NCBI RefSeq assembly: GCF_000336555.1
Contig: NZ_KB375281.1
Location: forward strand, 4,270,155-4,334,154
Source of the DNA: Afipia clevelandensis ATCC 49720
GTDB lineage: Bacteria; Pseudomonadota; Alphaproteobacteria; Rhizobiales; Xanthobacteraceae
DNA: 64,000 nucleotides
Reading direction: 5' to 3'
Shown here: positions 1 to 8,229 of the stretch, one piece after another
How positions within the stretch are numbered: position 1 is the first letter of the stretch
Layout: the number at the start of each line of letters is the position of its first letter
Translations under genes and position numbers: made by a program
The notes under the pieces: model-generated
Told to the model about the DNA's origin: nothing
Databases searched by the model: none
What the model saw: the letters and a program-made list of their open reading frames with translations, nothing else

Positions 1-85
1 CGTCGCCGTCATAGCGATCAACTGAATGCTTCGCGATGTTCGCGCGGGCGCGGTCCATGCGCTCAACACTCACTGTCGACTTCAT
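1..85 (-). CDS. Possible 5' end of a gene running off the left edge
   Basis: An open frame on the minus strand starts at an ATG at 85 and stays open to the window edge (28 codons). A second in-frame ATG lies at 58. The visible protein is short, basic and unrecognised, and I see no convincing ribosome binding site. It would be divergent from the binding-protein gene at 372, so a regulator acting on the palindrome at 201-223 is possible, but that is inference. It may equally be chance. Confidence 0.25.
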   Translation of the reverse strand, partial: MKSTVSVERMDRARANIAKHSVDRYDGD

Positions 86-200
86 TGGCGGGGGATGTCC
101 ACACCCGTCATTCGCAGCTTTCACGCTTGGTCGATTGTGCGATTTCATCGGCGCCGGGAAAACTGATTAATCCTGAGGCAGTAACCGTTTGGTGCGGAGC

Positions 201-223
201 AATATATCGTATCGCGATATATT
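201..223. promoter_or_regulatory. Inverted repeat, candidate operator upstream of the first Liv importer
   Basis: AATATATCG at 201-209 and its exact complement CGATATATT at 215-223 form a 9-bp dyad with a 5-bp spacer. The AT-rich arms stand out from the GC-rich surroundings. It lies about 150 bp before the binding-protein gene and between it and a possible divergent reading frame. Dyads of this shape are typical of repressor sites of GntR, PadR or TetR families. Which protein binds is unknown. Confidence 0.5.
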
Positions 224-371
224 CACGACGGCAACGTATAGAACGAAAGTCACATTGACGAAAAGGGTGTGCGTGAAAGTATCAAGGGATCATCGGAACC
301 GTCCGCAAGAGATCGGTCCGCAGGCCGGTTCGTCTTGATCGGCAACATAAAAGATCCAGGGAGGATTGCTC

Positions 372-1733
372 GTGACCAAGAAACTGTTCGATAAGGAAAT
401 GAGTTTGTCGGTTTCGCGTCGAAGCCTGTTGCAGAGTGGTGCGGGCTTGATCGGCGGAGCCATGCTTTCCACTGGCATGACGATTCCAGCATTCGCAGTG
501 GGAGAGTCGCCGATCGGAACGTGGCCTGCCGGCTCGGCCGGAGACACGGTATTCATTGGAGCCACGATACCGCGCACCGGTGCCTACGCGGCGCAGGGCG
601 AAGACGAGCTCAAGGGCATGGAACTGGCCGTTGAGCACATCAACGAGGGGCATGATCTTATCAAGAAGATCGCTCCGAAGGTCACCAAGGGCGTTCTCGG
701 CAAGAAGGTGAAGCTGGTGTCCGCCGATTCCGCGGCCAAGCCGAACCAGGCGTTGCAGGCGCAGCAGACTTTCATCAACGACAACAAGATTGTCGCGATG
801 ACCGGTTCAACCTCGTCGGCGGTTGCAGTTGCGCTGAACAAGTTCGCAGAACGCGAGAAGATCCTCTATCTCGTGGCGATCTCCGGCTCGAACGACACCA
901 CCGGCAAGGACTGCTCGCGCTACTCCATGCGGCAATGCTTCTACGGTGACACTGCTGCCAACGCTATCGGACCGGTCCTGCTGAAGAATTTCGGCAAGGG
1001 CAAGAAGGCGGCGTTTATGACGCCGGACTACACCTACGGCCACACGGTCACCAAGGCGGTGAACGAGTACCTCACCAAGAACGGCGGCTGGACCATGGTA
1101 ACCAACCAGGTCTCTCCGCTCGGCACACAGGACTTCAGCCAGTATCTGACCAACATCGCCAATTCCGGTGCTGAGTTCATCGTCAATGTGAACTGGGGCC
1201 GCGACGCAGTGTTGTCGGTCCAGCAGGCCAAGCAGTTCGGCCTGACGCCGAAGATGAAGATGGTGATTCCGTACCAGATTCCATTCCTCGCCAAGGAAGT
1301 CGGCGCGGAACTGACAGAAGGCGTCTTCGCGGCGACCGACTTCTGGTGGACACTGGAAGACAAGTATCCGCTGGCCAAGATGTTCGTCTCGACTTTTGAA
1401 AAGAAGTACGGCTACAAGCCCGAATGGGGCGCCGAGAACGCTTACATGCAGTTTGCAATGTGGGCACGCATGGTTTCGCAAGCCGGCACGTTCTATCCGC
1501 CGAGCGTCATCAAGGAATACGAAAAGGGCGAAACCTTCCCGTCGATGGTTGGCGATGTGCATTTCCGCGCCGCCGATCACCAGCTCGTCCGGCCGGTCAT
1601 CATTGTCAGGGGCAAGGCGCCCAAGGACATGAAAAACAAGGAAGACTTCTGGGAAGTCATGGAAGTCGTCCCCGGCGAACCGCTGATGCAGAAGCCGGAA
1701 GCGTCCGGCTGCAAGCTCGGCGATTACACCTGA
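372..1733 (+). CDS. Tat-exported ABC transporter substrate-binding protein (Leu/Ile/Val or amide family)
   Basis: Periplasmic binding protein of the type I fold family that feeds branched-chain amino acids, amides or aromatic acids to Liv-type importers. I chose GTG 372 (453 aa) because an AGGGAGG Shine-Dalgarno sits 7 nt upstream; a TTG at 366 and an ATG at 399 are alternatives. The N-terminus carries a twin-arginine motif SRRSLLQ (Arg16, Arg17), a hydrophobic stretch and an AFA cleavage site, so export is probably by Tat rather than Sec, which is unusual for this family. The mature start GDTVFIGATIPRTGAYA is the usual first strand and ligand loop. Permease and ATPase genes follow on the same strand, so this is the binding component of that importer. 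The ligand cannot be told from sequence. Confidence 0.9.
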   Translation: MTKKLFDKEMSLSVSRRSLLQSGAGLIGGAMLSTGMTIPAFAVGESPIGTWPAGSAGDTVFIGATIPRTGAYAAQGEDELKGMELAVEHINEGHDLIKKIAPKVTKGVLGKKVKLVSADSAAKPNQALQAQQTFINDNKIVAMTGSTSSAVAVALNKFAEREKILYLVAISGSNDTTGKDCSRYSMRQCFYGDTAANAIGPVLLKNFGKGKKAAFMTPDYTYGHTVTKAVNEYLTKNGGWTMVTNQVSPLGTQDFSQYLTNIANSGAEFIVNVNWGRDAVLSVQQAKQFGLTPKMKMVIPYQIPFLAKEVGAELTEGVFAATDFWWTLEDKYPLAKMFVSTFEKKYGYKPEWGAENAYMQFAMWARMVSQAGTFYPPSVIKEYEKGETFPSMVGDVHFRAADHQLVRPVIIVRGKAPKDMKNKEDFWEVMEVVPGEPLMQKPEASGCKLGDYT

Positions 1734-1781
1734 TCGACGATTATCCGTTCTGTCCGAGAGCGGGTGCATTCGCAGTAGGCG

Positions 1782-1813
1782 ATGGCCGGGCCATTTAGGA
1801 AAAGCCCGGCCAT
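1782..1813 (+). terminator. Intercistronic stem-loop between binding-protein and permease genes
   Basis: ATGGCCGGGC (1782-1791) pairs perfectly with GCCCGGCCAT (1804-1813) around a 12-nt loop. No T run follows, so it is more likely an mRNA-stabilising or attenuating hairpin than a full terminator. Such hairpins commonly let the binding protein be made in excess over the membrane components. Confidence 0.55.
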
Positions 1814-1858
1814 TCCTCTACCGCGTTCCTTGAATTTTATCCGACGGCGAGCGACAGC

Positions 1859-2734
1859 GTGATCAATTGGGCGAATTTCATCTCGCAGTGTTTCAACGGG
1901 CTGGTGCTCGGTGCGCTTCTGGCGCTGATCTCATCTGGATTGACGATCATCTACGGCACACTCGGGGTGCTCAACCTCGCGCACGGCGCGATGTTCATGC
2001 TCGGTGGCTATGCCGGCTGGTTTGCCTATAGCTATACCGGCTCCTTCCTGGTTGCCGTTGTCGTCGGATCCCTGTTCGTGATGCTGGTCGGTGTCGCGGT
2101 CGAGCGCGGGATTATCCGCTATTTCTATTCGCGGCCGCATGAGGATCAGATTCTCGTGACTTTCGGCCTCAGCGTCGTCTTCGTCGAGGCCGTTCGCTTT
2201 GCTTTCGGCAGCCTTTCAAAATCGGTTCCCCCGCCGTCGTTTCTCGTCGGCATCACCGATCTCGGATTCATGATTTATCCGACCTACCGGCTGGCGTTGC
2301 TCGGGATCGTCGCTGTTGCGCTGATTGTGCTTTACATCGTGCTTTACCGCACCCGTATCGGAATGATCGTGCGCGCCGGCATCGAGGATTCGACCATGGT
2401 CGATGCGCTCGGTATCGACGTTTACAAGGTCTTCATGCTCGTCTTCGGTATCGGGGCCATGGCGGCGGGATTTGCCGGAATCGTCAACGCCCCGGTGGTG
2501 TCGATTGCGCCCGATGTCGGCGAGGCGATCCTGGTGCAAACATTCGTTGTGGTTGTGATCGGGGGCGTCGGCTCTTTTCCGGGCGCGATTATCGGCGGGC
2601 TGATCGCAGGCGAGATCATCAGCATCACCTCGATGTTCAACCCTGGATATTCCTATGTGATGTTGTTTGTCGCTATGACGCTGGTATTGGTGCTTCGGCC
2701 GTATGGCCTGCTCGGCACCGCCGGCCGCGAATAA
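1859..2734 (+). CDS. livH: Branched-chain-type ABC transporter permease, LivH family
   Basis: Integral inner-membrane permease of a Liv-type importer, 291 aa from a GTG start. The protein is almost entirely hydrophobic helices. It carries the family signature around ALISSGLTIIYGTLGVLNLAHGA near the N-terminus and the conserved VVVVIGGVGSFPGAIIGG stretch near the C-terminus that contacts the ATPase. It pairs with the LivM half of the next gene, which begins 13 nt downstream. Family assignment is secure; substrate is unknown. Confidence 0.92.
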   Translation: MINWANFISQCFNGLVLGALLALISSGLTIIYGTLGVLNLAHGAMFMLGGYAGWFAYSYTGSFLVAVVVGSLFVMLVGVAVERGIIRYFYSRPHEDQILVTFGLSVVFVEAVRFAFGSLSKSVPPPSFLVGITDLGFMIYPTYRLALLGIVAVALIVLYIVLYRTRIGMIVRAGIEDSTMVDALGIDVYKVFMLVFGIGAMAAGFAGIVNAPVVSIAPDVGEAILVQTFVVVVIGGVGSFPGAIIGGLIAGEIISITSMFNPGYSYVMLFVAMTLVLVLRPYGLLGTAGRE

Positions 2735-2747
2735 GGCTGCCGGTCCG

Positions 2748-4580
2748 ATGCTGAAGAATCGTTCTTATCTTGTCGAGGCGCTGACGGCGCTGGGTTTGAT
2801 TATCGTGCCGTTCGTGTTGCCGCATCTTGGCTTTTCGCCAACGACGATCGACCGCATTCTGATTTGGGGTCTTTTCGGGATCGGTTTCGATATCCTGTTC
2901 GGCTTCACCGGCTTGCTGTCGTTCGGTCAGTCCGCCTTTTTTGGCACCGGCGGAATGGTCGTCGCCTATCTGCTGACGATTGCGGGATTCCCTTATGGGA
3001 TGGTGGCGCTGGTCATCGGCACCGTTGTTTCGGCGGTTGTCGGCTATCTGATCGGCCTTATTGCGTTGCGCCGGACCGGCATTTACTTCGCGATGATCAC
3101 GGTCGCCATCGCCGAAGTGTTCTTTTTCGTCGAGTTCAGTCCGCTCGCCGAGTTTACGGGCGGCGAGAACGGTCTGCCGGGTGTGCCGCCGCCGTCGATC
3201 TTCCTGGGCTTCACAACGCTGAAGTTCAACACCGACTGGACCATGTATGGGTTCATCGCGTTCTGGTTCTTCGTGGGCATCGTGATTGCGCTGCGCATCA
3301 TCCGTTCGCCGGTCGGCGCGGTGCTGCGGGCGATCCGCGACAACCCGCTGCGGGCGCAGGCGGTTGGCCACAACATCAAGGGCTACAAGCTCACCGCGTT
3401 CGTCATCGCTGCGGCCTATGCCGGATTTGCCGGCGGGCTGCTCGGCATGATGCAGGGCTTCATGCCGCCCGATGCGTTTACGTTCGAGACATCCGGACAG
3501 CTTGTGATGCAAACCGCCATCGGTGGAACCGGAACCTTGTTCGGTCCGGTAGTTGGCGCCGCGGTCTGGCTTTTCCTCAGCGACTTTTTCCAGAATACGC
3601 TGCACCTCGGCGCGACCTGGAAGCTCGTCCTTGGCATCATCTTCGTCCTGCTGGTCTGTTTCCTGCGGCGTGGCATTGTCGGTGGCTTCGTGGATTTGTT
3701 CAACTGGCTGGGCACGCGCAGGAGCCCGTCCGAGGCGAGCGACGGGGATTCGCATGCCGATTTTGAAGATACCGCTGCCGTTGCGGTCGCAGCGCCGCCA
3801 CACCGGCGTGAAGGCGACAGAACCTCCGGCCCAATCCTGCAGGCGACCGGCCTGACCAAGCGGTATGGCGGTTTGGTCGCCAACAGCGACATCGATTTTA
3901 CCGTGAATCACGGTGAACTGCGCGGCGTCATCGGGCCGAACGGTGCGGGCAAATCGACCTTCTTCAAGATGCTGACGTGCGAAATTCCGCCCAGCGCCGG
4001 AACGATCATGTTCGAGGGCAACGACATCACCGGAAAAAGCGTGACTGACGTTTGCCAGCTTGGACTCACCAAGAGCTATCAGGTCAATCAGTTGTTCACG
4101 CAGCTCACGGTGCGCGAAAACCTCACTGTTGCGGTGCTTGCCGACTTGCGCGGCAAATTCAAGCTCGACCTGTTCCGCGATCCGAATTCAATTCCCGGCC
4201 TCAAAGAGCAGGTCGAGCACACGCTTCAACTCGTGCGGCTGACCCGGCGCGTCGACACCAAGGTTTCCGATCTGGCCTATGGCGAAAAGCGCCGGCTCGA
4301 AATCGGCCTTGCACTCGCCACATCGCCGAGCCTTTTGTTGCTCGATGAACCTCTCGCCGGGATGAGCCCGCAGGAGCGCACCGAAACGGTCAAGCTGTTG
4401 CAGTCGATTCGCCAGGGCCGGACCATGATCGTGATCGATCACGATATGGATGCGCTGTTCGAACTGGCCGAGCGCGTCACGGTCCTGCAGGAAGGACGAG
4501 TGCTGGTGGAGGGGACACCTGACGAAATCAAGGCCAATCCTGCCGTTCAGGAAGCCTATCTCGGTGGGGTACTCGAATGA
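2748..4580 (+). CDS. Fused LivM permease and LivG ATPase
   Basis: A single 610-aa protein joins a LivM-type membrane permease (about residues 1-320, with FGFTGLLSFGQSAFFGTG and the GTGTLFGPVVGA coupling region) to a LivG-type ATP-binding domain (about residues 355-610). The ATPase half has Walker A GPNGAGKST, the LivG signature LAYGEKRRLE and Walker B LLLLDEPLAG. The linker is polar and rich in Asp, Ala and Arg. The frame opens upstream at 2703, but ATG 2748 starts just before the first membrane helix and avoids overlapping livH. Fused LivM-LivG proteins are known in alphaproteobacteria; the usual arrangement is two genes. Confidence 0.92.
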   Translation: MLKNRSYLVEALTALGLIIVPFVLPHLGFSPTTIDRILIWGLFGIGFDILFGFTGLLSFGQSAFFGTGGMVVAYLLTIAGFPYGMVALVIGTVVSAVVGYLIGLIALRRTGIYFAMITVAIAEVFFFVEFSPLAEFTGGENGLPGVPPPSIFLGFTTLKFNTDWTMYGFIAFWFFVGIVIALRIIRSPVGAVLRAIRDNPLRAQAVGHNIKGYKLTAFVIAAAYAGFAGGLLGMMQGFMPPDAFTFETSGQLVMQTAIGGTGTLFGPVVGAAVWLFLSDFFQNTLHLGATWKLVLGIIFVLLVCFLRRGIVGGFVDLFNWLGTRRSPSEASDGDSHADFEDTAAVAVAAPPHRREGDRTSGPILQATGLTKRYGGLVANSDIDFTVNHGELRGVIGPNGAGKSTFFKMLTCEIPPSAGTIMFEGNDITGKSVTDVCQLGLTKSYQVNQLFTQLTVRENLTVAVLADLRGKFKLDLFRDPNSIPGLKEQVEHTLQLVRLTRRVDTKVSDLAYGEKRRLEIGLALATSPSLLLLDEPLAGMSPQERTETVKLLQSIRQGRTMIVIDHDMDALFELAERVTVLQEGRVLVEGTPDEIKANPAVQEAYLGGVLE

Positions 4581-5275
4581 GTCTGCTCGAAGTCTCAGGG
4601 TTGAATTCTTATTATGCGGACTCGCACATCCTTTTTGATGTCGGTTTGCGCGTCGATCGCAATGAAGTGGTCGCTTTGCTTGGCCGCAACGGCGCGGGCA
4701 AATCGACTACCCTTAAAAGCCTGATGGGCATTCTGACCCCTCGCAGCGGCAAGGTGGTGCTCGACGGGACTGATGTCGCAGGATCGAAGAGCCACGCGAT
4801 CGCCAATGCGGGCATGCAACTCGTGCCGGAGGATCGTCGCATTTTCGGCAGTCTCAATGTTGAGGAAAACATCGTTCTTGCGGGTTTGACCGCGCCGAAA
4901 AAATGGCCGCTCGATCGCATCTACGAAATGTTTCCACGCCTTAAAGAGCGTCGCGGCAGTCGCGGAACAGATCTGTCGGGTGGCGAACAGCAGATGTTGG
5001 CGATTGCGCGCGCGCTGGTGCGCGACCCCAAAATCATTCTGCTCGATGAACCGTTTGAAGGACTGGCGCCAGTGATCGTGCGCGATCTGGTCAGGGCCTG
5101 CCGCGATCTTGCGGCAAGCGGACAAACCATCGTGCTGGTCGAGCAGAATCTCGCGGCGACGCTCGCGTTGGCAAACCGTGTCTATATTATCAACAACGGC
5201 CATATCGCGCATGAGGGTCCGGCCGCCGAGATCAAGGCCAATCCGGATGTGCTGCAACGATATCTCGGAGTCTGA
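4577..5275 (+). CDS. livF: Branched-chain-type ABC transporter ATPase, LivF family
   Basis: Cytoplasmic ATPase, 232 aa, that pairs with the LivG domain of the preceding fusion to drive uptake. Walker A is GRNGAGKST, the signature is LSGGEQQML and Walker B is IILLDEPFEGLAP, all intact and typical of LivF. The start codon overlaps the stop of the previous gene in ATGA, indicating translational coupling. This gene closes the first Liv operon (372-5275). Confidence 0.93.
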   Translation: MSLLEVSGLNSYYADSHILFDVGLRVDRNEVVALLGRNGAGKSTTLKSLMGILTPRSGKVVLDGTDVAGSKSHAIANAGMQLVPEDRRIFGSLNVEENIVLAGLTAPKKWPLDRIYEMFPRLKERRGSRGTDLSGGEQQMLAIARALVRDPKIILLDEPFEGLAPVIVRDLVRACRDLAASGQTIVLVEQNLAATLALANRVYIINNGHIAHEGPAAEIKANPDVLQRYLGV

Positions 5276-5282
5276 GGGAGCA

Positions 5283-5313
5283 CGGCAGGGGTGACTGCGA
5301 GTTCCCCTTGCCG
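5283..5313. terminator. Hairpin between convergent genes
   Basis: CGGCAGGGG (5283-5291) can pair with CCCCTTGCCG (5304-5313), with one bulged base, around a 12-nt loop. It sits just after livF and before the end of the convergent HIT gene, so it could end transcription from both sides. There is no clear T run. Confidence 0.4.
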
Positions 5314-5361
5314 GCCGGTTGCCAATCTGCGGCGGTGTACGCAGGACTAAACCTGCTACTG

Positions 5362-5787
5362 CTACTCGCGGAGGGCTGCAATCAGCCGTGCCGCGTGCTG
5401 TTCAAGGACCTTCGGATCTTCCTTGCGCGTTTGCGCCGGCAAAAGGTCAATTCCCTGGGTCACAGGCATGACGTGCATATGCATATGCAGCACGACCTGG
5501 CCGCTGGCCGGCTCGCTGAACTGCTGAATGATCACGCCGTCGGCATTGAACGCACGAACTGCCGCCACGGCGATCCGCTTCGTCGTCCGCGCAACCTCTG
5601 CGAATGCATCGGCTGATATATCGAGGAGACCCCGCACCGGACTTTTCGGAATCACCAGCGTATGTCCGGGAGAGCGGGGCATGATGTCCAGAAACGCAAA
5701 TGTATGTTCGTTCTCATAGAGCTTGTAGGAAGGTATTTCGCCGCGAAGGACTTTCGCAAAGATGTTTTTGTCGTCATAGACTGTCAT
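5362..5787 (-). CDS. HIT (histidine triad) family protein
   Basis: Cytosolic nucleotide hydrolase or transferase of the HIT superfamily, 141 aa, which is normal length for the Hint branch. The histidine triad is present as HMHMHVMP near residue 100. The N-terminal CHCH-type cysteines of classic Hint are absent and replaced by DKNIFAKVLRGEIPSYK, as in many bacterial Hint-like proteins. Members hydrolyse AMP-linked phosphoramidates. The gene stands alone, and nothing in its context suggests a specific substrate. Confidence 0.9.
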   Translation of the reverse strand: MTVYDDKNIFAKVLRGEIPSYKLYENEHTFAFLDIMPRSPGHTLVIPKSPVRGLLDISADAFAEVARTTKRIAVAAVRAFNADGVIIQQFSEPASGQVVLHMHMHVMPVTQGIDLLPAQTRKEDPKVLEQHAARLIAALRE

Positions 5788-6257
5788 CTTGTTTCTTTCC
5801 GCCTGAGGGCGACCAGGATAGCTCGCGGCGAGGTTATTGACACCTGTCTTTGTTGACCACTTGCCTCAGCGGAGGTCGCTCATCAGCCGTGCTCTCACAG
5901 TGAGCACGATTCCAGGAGGTCCCTTTAAAATTCAGCGCGCGCTGTTCCGGGCGGTGCGATCAGTTGATAGCGGGATTGTTGGCAATTCAGTCGTCGCATG
6001 CCCGGCAGACAACGCCGCGCAGCTTTTCAACAGACGACCGGTAAAGAGCAAGTGACTGCGAAAGCATGCCGAAAACGGCCAATTTCCGCCGCCGGTGAAC
6101 GTGGCGCCGCGCCGGAGATGTTGTCGTCCGGCTTCGGCTCGAGCTTCAGGTCGAAAAGTTCCTGAAAAGCGTCCGCGCGATGTGACAGGCGGCGCGCTGA
6201 CTGTCCTCCCGTGCGGTGGACGCGGCCAGATACGCCGATACGCCGTGCCGGTTTACG
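5788..6257. other. 470-bp gap with no convincing gene
   Basis: This stretch lies upstream of the HIT gene (minus strand) and downstream of the L,D-transpeptidase gene. I see only short frames without ribosome binding sites or recognisable protein character. A strong Shine-Dalgarno-like AGGAGGT at about 5912 is not followed by a start codon on either strand. It presumably holds the HIT promoter. Confidence 0.5.
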
Positions 6258-7814
6258 TCACCAGCCCGGCTGCACCGGAGAAAAGAAACGGCGACCTTCC
6301 CTGCGGGGAAAGTCCGGCTGGCGGGCCGGGCCGCGCTGGAAGAAAATGGCGAAGCCGTCGTCCTGACCGTTCCCTGTATTCCAGCCACCGTCGTCCGCCA
6401 TGAGAACTTCACTCGGCCGGCGCGTGATGAAGCCGCCCTGTGGCTGGTCGCTCAGGACAGCGACGAACTCGGTGCGATAGTTGGTCTCCTCGCTCAATGG
6501 CTCGTCCGAGACCACGATGGAGGACCGGGGCGGCATGGTTGGCGCGAGACGGTCCAGAATTTCCTTCGGGATGGCGATGCGGTCGAGCGCGTCTTTGGCG
6601 TCGCTTCCTTTGTCAATCGTGACGGATGTCCAGCGCAGGCCTGAATCGCTGCGCGCTACCGCAGTAAAAATATGCGTGCCGAGCGGCTTTCCGGGGTCTC
6701 GTATCGTGATCGGCACTTCGATGGAAGCGTCAAACACTTCTCCGCCGCCGTCGGGAGCCGGCTTGTGTGTGTTGCGGCGGACATAAAGCCTGCGCGTCGC
6801 GCGGCTGATGTAGATCGAGACCGGTTCAAGCGCGAGTTTCGCATCGAGCGCGGTCTTTTCTGTCTCGGTCTTTCTCGCCTGCGCCGTCTTGGCAGCTTCT
6901 TTCGCAGCGCTGGCTGCATCGAGCTTGGATGCGGAATCCGCTTTCGCGGCGTCGAACTTGCCGCCCATCTCCGCTGCCTTTGCCGCCGCTTTCTGCTTGC
7001 GGTCCTCGGCGCGTGCTTTCGCTTGATCGGTTTTGGCGGAGGCCAGCGCCTTCTCGGCGGATGCGAGTTCGGCGTCGGCCCGTGTCTTGAGCCGCTCCAG
7101 CTTGCGCAGGGACGCAGCAAGCGGGGCTGCCTCGCGCGTCGCCGCGACAGCGGCTTTCTTCGCCGCATCGGCATTCGTCACCGCCTCCGAGGCCTCGGCT
7201 GCGATTGTCGCCGCCTTTGCCGGCGCGGCAGCGATTGCCTGCGCATCCGGCGTGAAGAGCGACAGCGCCGGATGAGAAAACTCGACTGGAACGGCATCGT
7301 CCGGCGAAACGATCACGCGCATCCCGATCCGCGTCTTGTCGAAAAGTTTTTCGGCAAAGCCATAAGGCATCCGCACGCAGCCGTGCGAGGCCGCATAGCC
7401 GGGCAGCGGGCCGCCATGCAATGCGAGGCCGTTCCAGGTGATGCGCTGCATGTTGGGCATCCAGGCATCGTCATACATGGTCGAGCGGTGGTCCTTGTCC
7501 TTCTCGACGACGGCGAAGACACCGGCGGGCGTCTCGCGCTCCTTGACGCCGGTCGAGACCGGCGCGCGCAGAATCCAGCCATCCGCGTCGTAAAGCGTGA
7601 CCTGCTGGCTTTTGATCGACACGATCGCCATGATCGGTTCACCCGCTTCGCGGGGGGCAGCCGTTTCGGCGGGTTGTGCGCGGCGCGCCGGTTTCGCCGA
7701 GGCCTCGAAAGGCAGTGTTGTCAGCGCGATCACCGCAGCGACCATGGCAACGGCCGGAGGAATCCAGCGGCCCAGCACCCCAGCGGATTGTTCCGCCGTC
7801 AATCGATTCTGCAT
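6258..7814 (-). CDS. L,D-transpeptidase (YkuD family) with long Ala/Lys-rich region
   Basis: Probable periplasmic peptidoglycan cross-linking or protein-anchoring enzyme, 518 aa. ATG 7814 was chosen because GAGGAA lies just upstream; the open frame extends further to 8051 without coding character. Residues about 20-40 form an N-terminal membrane or signal segment. The YkuD domain spans about residues 60-160 and has the catalytic motif ALHGG (His133) and SHGCVRMP (His144, Cys146). Residues about 200-320 are Ala-, Lys- and Glu-rich and likely helical or coiled. A further domain of about 180 residues follows and is unrecognised. The family is usually shorter, so this is a multidomain version. 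Confidence 0.87.
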   Translation of the reverse strand: MQNRLTAEQSAGVLGRWIPPAVAMVAAVIALTTLPFEASAKPARRAQPAETAAPREAGEPIMAIVSIKSQQVTLYDADGWILRAPVSTGVKERETPAGVFAVVEKDKDHRSTMYDDAWMPNMQRITWNGLALHGGPLPGYAASHGCVRMPYGFAEKLFDKTRIGMRVIVSPDDAVPVEFSHPALSLFTPDAQAIAAAPAKAATIAAEASEAVTNADAAKKAAVAATREAAPLAASLRKLERLKTRADAELASAEKALASAKTDQAKARAEDRKQKAAAKAAEMGGKFDAAKADSASKLDAASAAKEAAKTAQARKTETEKTALDAKLALEPVSIYISRATRRLYVRRNTHKPAPDGGGEVFDASIEVPITIRDPGKPLGTHIFTAVARSDSGLRWTSVTIDKGSDAKDALDRIAIPKEILDRLAPTMPPRSSIVVSDEPLSEETNYRTEFVAVLSDQPQGGFITRRPSEVLMADDGGWNTGNGQDDGFAIFFQRGPARQPDFPRREGRRFFSPVQPGW

Positions 7815-8003
7815 TCCATTCCTCGTCGCAGCGCGCGCCGCTGCCGCGCACAACTTCTCATATTCGGCATGGAGGAAACAAGTGTGCTCACTCGCGAATT
7901 GGTATTTGGCGGCAGGGTTCCAGCCATCCATTGACGCGAGGCGGTTGCCGGATTTCAGCCTTGCTGCGGCTCTCGCGGCGGCGTGCCGCCGCGCGCACAC
8001 GAA

Positions 8004-8017
8004 TTGATCCGTGTCAA
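8004..8017 (+). promoter_or_regulatory. FNR/FixK-type box upstream of the 8069 small gene
   Basis: TTGATCCGTGTCAA matches the FNR/FixK consensus TTGAT-N4-ATCAA with one mismatch. Its centre is 58.5 bp before the ATG at 8069, the same distance as the ccoG box from its start. If it acts at -41.5, transcription would begin near 8052. Confidence 0.55.
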
Positions 8018-8068
8018 AGACGTCATTCCGGTCATGCGGCACGCTCTTCACAATAAATGGAGTGAGCC

Positions 8069-8203
8069 ATGTCCGCCAATGCGATGATTCTGTCCGCGAT
8101 TGTCCTGCTGATGTTGGCCGGGTTCGGCGCCGTCTTGCTGTCGACGGACAAGCCGCGCCGCGTGGGGCCCGATGCCCCGAAGCCGCGCCGGCGCGCGTTC
8201 TGA
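8069..8203 (+). CDS. Small single-pass membrane protein, 44 aa
   Basis: A 44-aa protein with one hydrophobic helix (about residues 5-24, MILSAIVLLMLAGFGAVLL) and a basic, proline-rich tail ending in KPRRRAF. A GGAG ribosome binding site lies 6 nt before the ATG. An FNR/FixK-type box is centred 58 bp upstream, and the next gene starts 26 nt later, so the two are likely co-transcribed under low oxygen. No family is recognised. Position and regulation suggest an accessory part in the cbb3 oxidase region, which is inference. Confidence 0.65.
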   Translation: MSANAMILSAIVLLMLAGFGAVLLSTDKPRRVGPDAPKPRRRAF

Positions 8204-8229
8204 AATTCCGGATGCAGGTGGAGGGTGCG

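Noticed and set aside
2673-3911. A long minus-strand open frame opposite the LivM part
   Set aside because: Composition is Arg-, Asp- and Gln-rich without domains, as expected for an antisense frame of a membrane protein gene.
6672-7934. A 420-codon plus-strand frame opposite the L,D-transpeptidase
   Set aside because: It is Arg- and Cys-rich, shows no family motif and covers the catalytic domain of the real gene on the minus strand.
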